A stretch of 64,000 nt of DNA from Orientallactaga sibirica (GCA_036365145.1 JAEOAD010000018.1:9504001-9568000); one strand, 5' to 3'. Shown: positions 45,250 through 56,350, counted from the first letter of the stretch. Notes: a model not told the origin generated them from the letters alone. Translations and numbers: made by a program.

Positions 45250-46770
45250 AAAGCTACACTCTTTACTACTCAACCATGTTTATAGCTTCTCAAACTATAA
45301 TAGCTAAGAATTAGACTCAATCCTGATGCCCATAATTTGATGAATGGATAATGAAAACTGTAGTACATTTACACAAAGGAATTCTACTCAGAAGTAAGGG
45401 AAAAGGATATAATGAAATTTGTAAAAAAAAAAAAAAAAAAATGGACACACAAACACAGAAAGACATCACTGCATCCCTCCTTTGTGGTTCCTAACCTGGA
45501 ACAGCTTGAGTTGCAGGCATACCTAACAGGCAACTGAAGAGATAGATAAGAGTGGTGGAGGAAGGGAATGAGAAAATGGGTTATATACACACAAAACTAA
45601 AATCAAAATGAATTAGTACCATAGAAACCTTTCTCCTTGAAGGTAACTAAAAGATAACCCTCAACAGGAGTTTGGGGGAACCTTCAGGTAACATGGGCCC
45701 TGGAGAGGGTGGGATAAAGCCTAACACTGAAACATTTGGCTCTGGCTTGCAGCTTCCAGTGCCAGAAATCAGTTATAGCCTACATTGAGCTATTGAGCAG
45801 AGAGACCTATGAGGTCCCCAAAACAAGTTAGGTTTCTCTCAAAGCACTTGATTACCCACCTGAGAAAAATGGGAAGACCCTATTGCTGAAAACACCACAT
45901 GCTGCTAACACAGAGCATCAAGAAATCTGGCTAGAATCACTGGAAGGAAGCCAGTTCCCAGATAGTTGACCTGTATAATGCTGGAAAGCACTACATGAGC
46001 TGCTATGGGAAAATGACCAACAATATTGTGAACAAGCATGGGACACTGTTTTACAAAAGCAACCAGCCTGACAAGATGTACACAACTGTGCAATGGTGGC
46101 ACCCAGCCTAGGTGGGTAAACAATGGCTTTCCTGATTGACTAAGAGTTCTGCTCAGTGGAAAGGAACCCACAGCTGGAACTGGGCACCAAGTCAGAATCC
46201 TATGGAGACCAAGATAATGGACTCCAATGAGAAACTCCCACTAATTTTTGGCAAGAAGAAAGGTTATACCCATCAAAATCTCTTTAAGTTAACAATGCTT
46301 ATTCCCTTAATCCTGAACTGATCTGACTCTCCATTTAAGAACCTGTTTTGCTTTTTCAGAAGGCAGAGAGAAACAAGGACAACCAAAATCTAGAAACAAG
46401 ACAAGTAAAGATGGCTGACTCCCTGTCAGGAGATTAACCACCCATGCATGTCAGCCAGGGCCAATGTGAAACCACAAAGGAATTGGAGCAAGAAAGCTGC
46501 TTCCATGGACAGCCTGACAACCTGTGCCAAGCTGATGAAGACAGATCTCTAGGATACTCAAAATTAACCAAAGCAGAAATCCAGAAGCTGCTGAGATCAC
46601 AACACTAAAGTAGACTTAATACACACCCACCATGGCTCAGGGAATTTTGCACAAGAGCGAGAAGAAAGATTGTAAGAGTCAGAGGGTGTTGGGGGAGCAG
46701 TTGCAGTGGAGCATAAGGGTATCCAGTGGGGGCATGTTGCTACCTCTGCCTTTGCCAACAGTGTTCTGAG
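45250..46770 (+). mobile_element. L1 ORF2 end and 3' UTR
   Basis: The start (45,250-45,440) follows the last part of L1 ORF2 ('cctgatgcccataatttgat', 'ggaattctactcagaag'), broken by an 18-base A run at 45,423. The 3' UTR then matches 23,840-24,950 in order through 'catggctcagggaattttgc'. No usable frame. Confidence 0.8.
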
Positions 46771-46839
46771 CCTTTTTTCATGTCTCACATATGCATCATC
46801 ATCACATGTGACATTCATTTTTTGCCCTTGTCTCTGACA

Positions 46840-46915
46840 GAAATGAGTACAGTCCCTTAAATCACTCTGAATTCCATCAGTTTTTCATCTGCAAAATGAG
46901 GATGAAGTTAGACAA
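46840..46915 (-). mobile_element. MIR fragment
   Basis: 'cagtttttcatctgcaaaat' followed by 'gaggatgaagttagac' matches the MIR core phrase 'cagtttcctcatctgtaaaa'. Given the mirrored flanks the strand call is uncertain. Confidence 0.45.
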
Positions 46916-47050
46916 CTAGGGTTCCCAATCTCAGGGAGTGTGACAAGTGGCCATAAAGGCAATGGTTGTGATCATACTGTGTAAACTGGAATCCATTCAA
47001 TGGCTGTCCATCTCCCCATGTGAGAAGACCTTCAAGAAGAAAGTGAAAGT

Positions 47051-47194
47051 GTGCCGGGCGTGGTGGCTCACGCCTTTAATCCCAGCACTCGGGAGGCAGA
47101 GGTAGGAGGATCGCCATGAGTTCAAGGCCACCCTGAGAATACAGAGTGAATTCCAGGTCAGCCTGGGCTAGAGTGAGACCCTACCTTGAAAAAC

Positions 47195-47234
<40 letters not shown>

Positions 47235-47236
47235 AG
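47051..47236 (+). mobile_element. Young B1 SINE with 17-bp target duplication
   Basis: Near-consensus B1 with CpG-rich head 'gccgggcgtggtggctcacg' and an A tail of about 35. Perfect 17-base duplication 'aagaagaaagtgaaagt' at 47,034-47,050 and 47,237-47,253. Confidence 0.97.
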
Positions 47237-47253
47237 AAGAAGAAAGTGAAAGT

Positions 47254-47635
47254 TCTTGAGGGAATTTTTCTGGGGTATAGGTACAGTTTGTCCCTCTTTC
47301 CAAGTTATCTGTGTTTGAGTACATCTTACATACTTTGTTTTAAAATATTTATAACTCTTCAAGTTATAAAAATGGGGCATACTCATACTATTGCCTTTAT
47401 AAAACACAAGAAAAATACTAAGGAAACAAAAACCATTCATCATCACTGTCACCCTGTTCATAGCTTTGTGTGTTTCTTTGCAAGTCTGGATTTGGTCTGA
47501 CTTAGTTTTTAAGTTAATTATCCCTCAATTTCTCTCACCTGAGTGGTCTTGAAACAGAGCAACATCTGAGAAAATAAGTGAGTAAAGACAGAGCTTCTGG
47601 GTTTCAGTCACATGTAATCAATACCTGAGGTTGAT
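47254..47635. other. Unassigned sequence
   Basis: Nothing recognisable. Confidence 0.4.
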
Positions 47636-48459
47636 TCCCTGATCTGAATACTGAAAAGGTGACGGATATGTCCTCCACCCTTAAAATGGGAAAATGTTTC
47701 CAAGGCTTGTATAACAAGATTCTAATTAATCATATAAACTCGGACTGGGCCAAAGAGGCTGAAATGACAATCACCAATGTCCCGATGGGTGTGATTTTTT
47801 GCCTAGGACTTCAAGAGAATTTAATAAGACAATCACAGTGCCCAGTGATTGTGGTAGTTTGAATAGATGGACCCCAATATATTCAGTATTTTATTAGTTT
47901 ATAGTTTGCATCTGCAGCCACTTGGCTGGAGGCAGTGTCTCTGGGTGGATCTTAAGGTGTGGTGGTGGGTTTGAAATTTCAATCTAAAGATATGCAAAGT
48001 GTGCCTAGCTGGAGTTCCTGAAGTGTGCTGTGCTGTGTGGCTTTTGGCTTGTGGCTTTGATCTCTGTGTTTGGTCCTGTGAAAGCAGGCCAGATTTTTCT
48101 GCCATTATGGAACTTCCGCTGGATCTGTAAGCTTCAATAAAGAATCCCTTCCTCTACAACTGTGCCTGGTCTGGAAGTTCACCTCAGCGAACCTGAAGCT
48201 GTCTGTTACAGTGATCTTCAGCAATATAGGAGAGAATGTTCCCCACAAATCCAAGACCTTCTGGAGTCTTCATAGGGAAGCAATTTCTGGAGGAATAGTT
48301 ATCTCTAGCAGCCTTGGGGAATGTATGGAATTGAACATTTTCTTCATTGTCCTTCATTCAGAGGCTTTAATCTCAGGTCTGATAAACTCTATCCTCCACA
48401 GACAATTGAATAGGAAGTGTGGCTTGGTCACCAGCAGAAATTCTTTTAGTCTTTCTTAG
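47636..48459 (+). other. Open frame of about 155 codons interrupted by a solo LTR
   Basis: Before the LTR the frame runs from about 47,636 to 47,849. If the LTR and one copy of its 5-bp duplication are ignored, the same frame carries on from 48,211 to a stop at 48,459. No protein family is recognised, there is no intron or promoter evidence, and one frame this long is roughly what chance allows in 64 kb. Recorded because the LTR target duplication makes the former continuity certain; coding is only a possibility. Confidence 0.2.
47850..48210 (+). mobile_element. MaLR-type solo LTR with 5-bp target duplication
   Basis: 361 bases starting 'tgtggtagtttgaatag' and ending 'gtctgttaca'; AATAAA at 'cttcaataaagaatccc'. 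The target duplication GTGAT lies at 47,845-47,849 and 48,211-48,215. Five bases fits ERVL/MaLR integration. Confidence 0.85.
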
Positions 48460-48555
48460 CTGGAATTCAATATAATAGGTATAATTCTGTAGTATGTCCA
48501 ATACAATAAAGATACTATCTAGGAAAGGGTCTAAAAATAAAACATCATCTTAAAA
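48216..48555. other. Sequence downstream of the solo LTR
   Basis: Holds the second part of the interrupted open frame (to 48,459), then AT-rich text with AATAAA at about 48,511. No repeat recognised. Confidence 0.3.
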
Positions 48556-48990
48556 GGATCCATGGTGGTACCATGGTTTTGGATGCCCCTAAAGGTCTCA
48601 TACGTGATTAAACTCTTCTCTTTAACATGGTGCTATTGGAAAGTGATGGAACCTTTAAGAAGCAAGACCTGTTGGAAGATGCTCCAGTCACTGAAGAAAC
48701 TGCCCTTAAATGTGATTAAGTTCATTCTTGGGTGACCCCTGGACAATTCTGAAGAAAGGAGGGCTTTTGTGAAAGGAATGGCCCTTGCCCCTCCCCCTTT
48801 CTGCTTTCTTGGTTTAAATGTGACCTTTCCCTTCTACATACCCTACTGCCATCATAATCGGAAGCTGTCCTCCACCTTGCACCCTCACCAGTTACTGAAC
48901 AAATGGAACTGCCTAATGAACTGTGAACCTTGAAACTGTGAGCTATCTCTTTAGATAGTCTGTCTTGGGCATGTTGTTAATAAAAGCTCA
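48556..48990 (+). mobile_element. MaLR (MLT-like) LTR, older
   Basis: 'ggttttggatgcccctaaag', 'atggtgctattggaaagtg', 'tgaccttttccttc'-like block, and 'gttaataaaagctc'. The order resembles an MLT-type LTR. Diverged. Confidence 0.45.
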
Positions 48991-49362
48991 TACAATGTCA
49001 TAAACAGAACAAAAGCCTCTAATTCAGTGACTAAAGGAAACATGTCTTCAGGGGCTGCAGAAGCAGAGACAAATAGTCTAGGTGCTTTGGGCAGCAGCAA
49101 CATAGCAACAGATAATCTGACTAACCAGATCAGTGGCAGCAGTGTGTCGTCTCCCAAGTAAATTCAAATACAGATATAGGCCTCATTTGTGGTAGGTTAG
49201 TATAATAAGTTGCCAGTGACAAGTGATCTGGGTGGTTTTAGACTCTCTCCTCTGCCATGCACAGAATCACTTTGGCCACATGACTCAAGGAGCATCAGGC
49301 CACACATTGCATCTTCTTATGTCTAGTGGAAGACAGGAATTTTAAAATAAAAACACCTTTTC
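48991..49362. other. Unassigned sequence
   Basis: Nothing recognisable. Confidence 0.4.
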
Positions 49363-49363
49363 T

Positions 49364-49622
49364 AGGCTGAAGAGATGGTTTAGAAATTAAAGGTGCTTGC
49401 CTGCAAAGCCTAAGAACTCATGTTTGAATCTTTAGGTCCCATGTAGCCAGATGCACAGTGACACAAGCAAACAATGTCACACATGTGCACAAGGGGGTGC
49501 ACACATCTGGAGTTTGTTCATAGAGGGTGAAGGCCCTGGCATGTCCATTCTTTGCCTCCCTCTCTTTCTCTCTCTATCACTCTCTCTCTCTCAAAATAAA
49601 TAAATAAATAAGTAAGTAAAAT
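49364..49622 (+). mobile_element. B2-superfamily (DIP-like) SINE, long variant
   Basis: 'ggctgaagagatggtttag', 'tgcctgcaaagcctaag', an extra CA-rich insertion near 49,460, 'gcacaagggggtgcacacat', TC-rich run, AAATAAATAAATAAG tail. Confidence 0.8.
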
Positions 49623-49977
49623 ACCCTTTCTGTTGCTCTGTCTTCCAAGTGATTGGAAATGTGAAGTCTCCAGTCACTTCTTTTGAAGGCAAGCCAGCCA
49701 GAACTCAGTCATATGACAAGCTACTACCGATAACAACACTGAGGTAATTAGCAGAAATAAGCTTCCTCTCCCAGGTGCAGGATCACATGTCACCACTGAA
49801 TACTGTGGCTATACCACAGGAGATAGAAAAGAATATTGGGCGATCTAACCTGCTATTTGCAGGTGATGCATTCATGATCCTAAGGTACTGACCTCAGTTC
49901 TTGAAATTTTTTGTTCTGTTGTGTAAACTGCTGCCAATTTGTTGTTTTAAGAATCTATGCACACAGAATCACCAGGG
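49623..49977. other. Unassigned sequence
   Basis: Nothing recognisable. Confidence 0.4.
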
Positions 49978-50075
49978 TTGGAGGTTTGAGGTTGTAGCTA
50001 ATTGTTAGAGTGCTTACAGAGGATTCTTAAGACCTTGGGTTCAAGTCCCAGAACAACAAAAACAAAATAAGCAAA
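49978..50075 (+). mobile_element. ID-type SINE
   Basis: 'gaggttgtagctaattgtta' then 'gagtgcttacagagg' and 'ccttgggttcaagtcccag', followed by an A-rich tail. This is the ID (BC1-related, tRNA-Ala-derived) order with recognisable B box. Diverged. Confidence 0.75.
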
Positions 50076-50354
50076 AGTAACAGGAATTACAACAGATAGC
50101 AGAAGAAGTAGATTATATTTTTTCTTATAAAATTGTTCATGCAATTTTTCTCTTGGTGTACTAAGACAAGTTGTACTTAGACAAGTTAGATAGAGATAAT
50201 TAATCCCTCAACTACTGAGGTCACTGAACAGATTATGAGAGGATGAAGTTTTAGCACATTTTTTAACAAGCAACCCCCTCTATTTCCCAAGTGTACCTTG
50301 TAAACATCACCCATCTACAATGTTTCATGTTCATGCCAAGGAAAAGGCAAGGGA

Positions 50355-50620
50355 GCATATAGTGATTGAGAACAAAGACATTAGAGATAGGCTACAATGG
50401 TGCATAGCTGTATAGCTTCTCTTCTGTACTTAAATTTTCTCATGTGTGAAATGAGAATAATATTGATTTCACTTGCATGGTGTTTTAAAGCACTCACTAT
50501 ATGCCAAGTATTTTAAGTGCTTGGCCCATACAAGCATTAAGTCATTTTTTTAAAGACTCTCCATTACTCCTCTTCCCTTGAGTTAGGTAATGAAGCAATG
50601 CAGGACCTGTTATTGCATAG
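50355..50620 (+). mobile_element. MIR fragments
   Basis: 'ttaaattttctcatgtgtga' and 'cactcactatatgccaagta' followed by 'taagtcattt' fit MIR core and MIR-like 3' text. Ancient. Confidence 0.55.
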
Positions 50621-52175
50621 ATATTTTTAATGCAAGTGATGCACGTTTTAATTACTCTACAGATATAGTCAGAACATGGAAACAAAATCTCTAAGTCAAC
50701 TTCATCTAAAAAGATGTGGGAACACAATTAAAAAATTGTGGGAACAAGCACTTGTCATAGCTATACACATAAAGGCTGAACATAAGACTATACTGCTCTG
50801 TTCTATGAGCATTCCAAAATAAACATGCAAACAAAATCCCCACTATCATCAACAAGGACAGCATACATAATTAAACTTCTACTTTATTAAATAAATGACA
50901 TTTCAATAGTACTAATAACTGGACATTAGAAGCAGTATATAGCACATCAGTGTTTTTTTGTTTGTTTGTTTGTTGTTGTTTGCTAACCCTGAGATCTGCA
51001 CCAAGAACTTAGCCAGATGAGTTCTGAGAACCAGTACATCTTCGATACATGCTAAAGAGTACCCATGGCCATCATCTGCTTCCTCTTCTCTATGTTTCAT
51101 GGAAGCTCCTCCCAGTACTCACTTCTACGTAATATTCAGTGGAAAACAGTGAGTTCCCAGGTACTTGGTTTCAATACCCTAGTGCTGTTTAGGAATCAAA
51201 TATCATTGAATTTCCTGGTAACATTTATGTGACAACAAAGTCCTCTCACTCCATAGCTGTATTCTGGGTGGGCACAACTAGTCTCTGGGCATCCTATGTC
51301 CAAAATGGACCTTTTGGGCTTTTTCTGCATGTAGAATATCTGCAAGGAAACAGAAACTGTCTTGTAGGGAAGAGAAAGAAAGATAGATAGAAAGAGAGAG
51401 AATATGAATATCACAAATCCTTTTAATTCTTGCAGTAAAACAGATGATCTATGGACTGAGTGAGCATTCCAGATGCTTATATAAAGATTCAGATCATCTA
51501 CCCTACCTTATTCCACTTTCTGGGGCTGCCAGTAGCCTCTTTTGGGGTGTTTCCAGGTTCTTGGTGTCTTATTGAAAAAATTAGAAAAGATTCCCATAAA
51601 AAGTAAAGCAGCAAGCTACTTTATTAGAGAGTAAAAAACAAATGTACAAAAAGATGGGGCCTCCTTTAAGAGAGCAGTGAGCTCCTTGAAACAGATAGCT
51701 CAAGAGTAGCAGGTTAGTGTTTGGGACTTCTTTTCACGTAGTCTAGAAGAAGAGAATAACTGGTACAGTTTGGGTGGTTCTCTGTTCTGACTGACTGTCT
51801 TGAGTTATATAAGCTTGTCTCTACTGTGCATGCCCGTTCCCATGATACACATGATGTGTAGGGGTTCTCCTAAAAGTTCATGTTTTACTTAGAGGACAAA
51901 GGTTGCCTTACTGCATACCAAAATCCAGTCCAGGTAGGATAGCCACTTTTCCAAATCCCAGCTGTATCTAAGATCATAACTGAACAGAAAGCAACCACAA
52001 AGGAGTGTTATAAGGGTTTCTAGGGGAGATTTACTCCATTGTTTGAAGTTGGGTATATGTACAACTTGATGCAAGTGAGGGTCCCAGGTTTTTAAGGTGT
52101 TCCCTATGCTTGCCTGCCTCACTTGAAGGCACACTTTGTGTTGGATATAAATAAGTGACTACTCAGTTAAAGAAC
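50621..52175. other. Unassigned sequence
   Basis: About 1.5 kb without a recognised gene. A (GTTT)n run lies at 50,954-50,982 and a GATA/GAAA patch at 51,368-51,400. Confidence 0.4.
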
Positions 52176-52531
52176 TGTGGTAGTTTGAATAGATGGCCCC
52201 CAATATATTCAGTGTTTTATTAGTTTGTAGTTTGCATCTGCAGCCACCTGGCTAGAGGCAATGTCACTGGGCAGATCTTAAGGTGTGGTGGTGGGGTTGA
52301 GATTTCAATCTAAAGATATGCAAAGTGTGCCTAGCTGGAGTTCCTGAAGTGTGCTGTGCTGTGTGGCTTTTGGCTGTCTCTCTCTCTGTGTTTGGTCCTG
52401 TGAAAGCAGGCCAACTTCTTTTGCCATTATGGAACTTCTCCTGGATCTGTAAGCTTCAATAAATATCCCTTCCTCCATAACTGTGCCTGGTCTGGAAGTT
52501 CATCTCAGCGAACCTGAAGTTGTCTGCTACA
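52176..52531 (+). mobile_element. MaLR-type solo LTR, sister of 47,850
   Basis: Same family as 47,850-48,210 by near-continuous identity; starts 'tgtggtagtttgaatag' and ends 'gtctgctaca'. The 5-base flanks (AGAAC and AGGGT) do not match. Confidence 0.85.
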
Positions 52532-52748
52532 AGGGTGAAGACAAAATGGTGATTTCATGGACAATTGAAAATGGCAGCTGTATCAGACAGTTAGAAAAGC
52601 AACGACAAGTAAAAGCACATTGTTTTCCTGTGCAGGACTGAAGGCATGGAGAACGGCCAGTTTTGACAGATGAATAATGTTGGCATCTGGTAGGCACAGG
52701 TGGTGGCTCCCATCAGCTATGGAGATGCTCCTGGAATTAGGTAATAAA
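52532..52748. other. Spacer between two MaLR insertions
   Basis: About 220 bases, nothing recognisable. Confidence 0.4.
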
Positions 52749-52753
52749 CACCA

Positions 52754-53101
52754 TGTGGTGGTTTGATTCAGGTGTCCCCCATAAACTTCAAGTGTTCTGA
52801 ATGCTAGGTTCCCAGCTGATGGCAACTTGGGAATTAACACCTCCTGGAGGCAGAGAATTGTTGGGGGCGGGCTTATGGGTGTTATAGCCAGCTTCCCCTT
52901 GCCAGTGTTTGGCACACTCTCCTGTTGCTGTTGTCCACCTTATGTTGACCAGAGAGTGATGTCCACCCTCTGCTCATGCCATCGTTTTTCCTGCCATCAT
53001 GGAGCTTCCCCCTCGAGCCTGTAAGCCAAAATAAACCTTTTTTTCCACAAGCTGCTCTTAGTCGGGTGATTTCTGTCAGCAATGCGAACCTGACTGCAAC
53101 A
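52754..53101 (+). repeat. 5' LTR of the young MaLR
   Basis: 348 bases, TG...CA termini, AATAAA at 'ccaaaataaacctttt' (about 53,030). It contains 'gcttccccctcga', absent from the 3' LTR. Confidence 0.92.
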
Positions 53102-53107
53102 ATAAAG

Positions 53108-53126
53108 TGGTACCAGGAGTGGGGTT
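53108..53126 (+). other. Primer-binding site for tRNA-Leu(UAA)
   Basis: 'tggtaccaggagtggggtt', six bases inside the 5' LTR, is an exact 19-base complement of the 3' end (with CCA) of mammalian tRNA-Leu(UAA) as I recall it. Leucine tRNA priming is the hallmark of ERVL-class elements. Confidence 0.8.
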
Positions 53127-54248
53127 GCTGCTAGACACCTGACTGTGTGGCTTTGGCCTTTTGGAGCTGATTTTCAAGAGGAATGTGGAAGGATTTGAAA
53201 TCTTGGCCTAAGACATGCCTTGCAGTGCTGTAAGTACAGCTTAATGGACTATTCTGGTCAGAGCTGAAAGACCTGAATGCAGTAAGAACTATGAACTGTG
53301 AGGTTTGGCTTATGAGGGTGAGAAAGAGCTTTACTTGGACTGGGCTAGCAGTTTTGTGTGAGAAGTGTCCTGTCCTGAGAAGATGTGCAGGGTTGCTTTT
53401 TGTAAAAAATGAACTGGTGTGAGCAGAGGGATAAGGCACAGAAAAAAATGAAATCTTTGGGTGAACTCTGCCCATTCAGCTGCAATTGAGAGATTACAAC
53501 CTTTGAGATTGGGCCAGCTAACCTGCACTGGGGCAACAGGAAGAATGCAGACTCTTTTGAAGGGGCCTGAATGCTGAAGGAGTGTCCTGTTCTTCAAAGT
53601 CTGATTTATTCCCCCCTGGATTAACAAATTGGCACCCTACCTGGTATTATGGAGTATAACAAATGCAGGAAAGAGAGGGTCATTGAGTTTTTAACGCGGT
53701 CTTGTGTTTTGGAAATGGCCATGGGCAGTGTGAAGCAGGTTTGCTGGATGCCTGCATGGAGATCCCATGGGGCCATGAGGATGGACCGTGGGTTGCAGTG
53801 GAGACCCAGTGGAGATGCCGGGACTATGAGATGGCTGCCAAGGAGGGCTGCCAGCCCTGGATGAAGTTTCCAGGACTGTGAGTAGCCTAGCTGGAGGGGC
53901 GGAATTGGAATTCCAGAGACTTGTTGCTGCTCAGAAGTATCGGACTTGGAGATTTGTCACTGACTAGTTGTTGGATTGGAATTACAGAGTTTGACGTTTG
54001 CCCTGGTTGTTTAAAATCTTGTATTGGTTGAATATTTCTTTGCTTTGCCCAGTGCCATCCTTTGCAGTGTGAATGTTTATTCTGTGCCATTATGGGTTTT
54101 TTGGGGATTATTTTTGGTATTATGGCTCAGTTAAAAGACCTTGGATCATGGGGATGTATGAACATCATTGGAATTGATAAAAACTATGGGGACTTTTAAA
54201 TTTGCATGAATGCATTACATTTCACATCATGTACGGTTATCAGTTTAT

Positions 54249-54265
54249 GGGGGCCAGGGGCGGAA
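54249..54265 (+). other. Polypurine-like tract before the 3' LTR
   Basis: 'gggggccaggggcggaa' directly precedes the 3' LTR, where plus-strand DNA synthesis would be primed. Confidence 0.7.
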
Positions 54266-54605
54266 TGTGGTGGTTTGATTCAGGTGTCCCCCATAAACTT
54301 CAAGTGTTCTGAATGCTAGGTTCCCAGCTGATGGCAACTTGGGAATTAACACCTCCTGGAGGCAGAGAATTGTTGGGGGCGGGCTTATGGGTGTTATAGC
54401 CAGCTTCCCCTTGCCAGTGTTTGGCACACTCTCCTGTTGCTGTTGTCCACCTTATGTTGACCAGAGAGTGATGTCCACCCTCTGCTCATGCCATCGTTTT
54501 TCCTGCCATCATGGATCTGAGCCTGTAAGCCAAAATAAACCTTTTTTTCCACAAGCTGCTCTTAGTCGGGTGATTTCTGTCAGCAATGCGAACCTGACTG
54601 CAACA
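54266..54605 (+). repeat. 3' LTR of the young MaLR
   Basis: 340 bases; identical by eye to the 5' LTR except near 54,512 where it reads 'catggatctgagcctg'. Confidence 0.92.
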
Positions 54606-54610
54606 CACCA

Positions 54611-55569
54611 CATATCCACACATTCATTATTTTGCTACTACACAGCTTGTACTGCCCATTTCCTCACTTGTATGGACTTCCCATCTTGTCTTCATGAATG
54701 CAACTTTAGGACAGAGTACATAATAAAAAAGGAAATGAGCTACACAAGGTGGTAACCTTCCTATGTGAGTCACACATTGCCCTATACTAGCCCTACTGAT
54801 TAATCTTTTTCTGAACTTGAATTTTCTTCTGCCTATCTTCATAGGACAAAGAGATAGGGACCGTTCTGTGTAATATCTATTTCTGAAATCACAAAATAAA
54901 TATTAGATAATATGATAGTTTCTAAAGTTAGTAGATTTGAAAGTTCAGGGAAGCCCCTTGAACTTCTAGGAATAGCCATGCTCTTGACTAATATCTTTAA
55001 AAACTTGCAATGGTCGTTTGGAGTTCTCTTATTTACTCTGAAAGGTTAGCCTCTCAAAGGACAACTGCTACAGAATATTATTAGGTCAATGGATTTTTGG
55101 CTAATGCTTCTATTGTGTTGTGTGGAGAATATGGTCCATCTGTTTATTGAGATTGAGAAAAATGTGGTTTACTAAAACATGTGTGCTTAACTAAGAATTA
55201 ATGTGTTTGTGTGGAAGAGTTTCACGTGCATCTATTTTGGCTCCTTTAAACACTTTCCTAATGAAGCCTCATATGTGTCCAGTAACATTCTCTCACAGTT
55301 TAGTGCCACACCTAGAATCGTCTTGCTGTACTGCAGTGTCCATTGCTGACATTCATCATAACACTTCTGTCCAGCCGAGAATAGCTGCCCTGTCCTGGTG
55401 ATCACTGATTTATCCTACCTGGCTATGGAGAGTGAGATTGTCTACCAGTCTACTCATGGAAATGCACATGATGGGCTTTATCTCCCTGCCCTCTTCTCCT
55501 CCACAGTATATAATATAGCAATAGGTAACATTTACTGAATATTCATTCTTCCTGCCTCCCTTGCCCCCT
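54611..55569. other. Unassigned sequence
   Basis: Nothing recognisable. Confidence 0.4.
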
Positions 55570-55680
55570 CTCATTCCAAGTTGGTAATAATGGATCAGCT
55601 AGTAGGCCCAAATCATCCTTCCACCTCAGTTTCCAGAGTAGTTGAAAAAAATAAAAAGGCATGTGTACCATCTCATATGT
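55570..55680 (-). mobile_element. Possible old B1/7SL-type fragment
   Basis: 'ccttccacctcagtttccag' followed by 'agtagttg' resembles reverse monomeric B1/Alu text ('cctcagcctcccgagtagctg'). Confidence 0.35.
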
Positions 55681-55689
55681 TGCAAACTT

Positions 55690-55975
55690 AATCACCAAGT
55701 CATTAGTCTCGGGAGCTGGGTCCTAATAAGAGGTTCTTAGATGAGAAGGAATCTTGCGAAAGAGGCAACCTCTAGTTCTTCTGTCATATGATCTGAATCT
55801 TTTCTCCCTCCAGAATATGTAGCAATAAATGTATATTAAGGAAGTGTGATCAGGGCCTTACCCTACACCAAACCTACATGTGCTTAAATCTTTAACTTCT
55901 AATATGTTCTTTATAAATTCCCCAGTCTCAGGTATTCTGTTAATGTATTACAACACTGGGTAAGAGAGACTACTT
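55690..55975 (+). mobile_element. MaLR (MLT1-like) LTR
   Basis: 'ctgggtcctaataagaggtt' then 'tctttataaattccccagtc' and 'tcaggtattctgttaatg' follow an MLT1/MST LTR 3' half. Confidence 0.5.
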
Positions 55976-55989
55976 CTACTGTTAATATC

Positions 55990-56350
55990 TGGTGCATTCA
56001 TTTTTCCAGGGCTGATATTACAAAACTGCACTGACTGCTTGAACAATAGATTTTTATTTTCTCAGTGTTCTGGAGGCTATAAGTTCAAGATCAAGTGTTG
56101 GAAGTACTAGTTGCTTCTAAGTTTTCTCTCCTTGTATATAGTTGCTCTCTCCAAATTTCTTCACATTGTATTTCATTTTCTCTTCTTTTAAAGATGCTAC
56201 ACATATTATTGGGTGGGATATTGGTCCACTCCAATTATTTCATTTTAATTTAGCCACTTATTTAAGGACCTATTGCCAAATACTGTCACATTTTGCATAT
56301 AAGGAGTTAACACATCAACATATGATTTTGTGGGGAACTATTTAAGTCTT
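55990..56350 (-). mobile_element. MaLR-like (MLT-type) LTR, old
   Basis: 'ctcagtgttctggaggctat', 'agttcaagatcaagtgttgg' and 'acctattgccaaatactgtc' match a common old mammalian repeat in reverse orientation, probably MLT1-type. Confidence 0.45.

Larger units (their letters stand above)
53102..54265 (+). other. MaLR internal region, non-coding
   Basis: Runs from the primer-binding site to the purine-rich tract. Open frames on both strands are short and overlap one another. The longest plus-strand frame (53,649-53,864) is 71 codons with no known motif. Confidence 0.85.
52754..54605 (+). mobile_element. Complete, young MaLR (ERVL-type) element
   Basis: A 1,852-base LTR retroelement with both LTRs, internal region, primer-binding site, purine-rich tract and a perfect 5-bp target duplication CACCA (52,749-52,753 and 54,606-54,610). 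The LTRs are identical by eye apart from one small indel. The 1,164-base internal region has no frame longer than 114 codons on either strand and no gag, protease or pol motif, so the element is non-autonomous and must use enzymes from a related ERVL. The internal end 'tatgggggccaggggcgg' is typical of rodent MaLR (ORR1/MT) internals. It could be a lineage-specific subfamily. Confidence 0.92.

Noticed and set aside
52176..54605. Reading the LTR at 52,176 as the 5' LTR of the element ending at 54,605
   Set aside because: It belongs to a different LTR family; the CACCA duplication and paired LTRs define the element as 52,754-54,605.
54339..54755. 138-codon frame, and its twin beginning at 52,827, as a duplicated gene
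   Set aside because: Both start inside the paired LTRs of one MaLR; the similarity is LTR identity.
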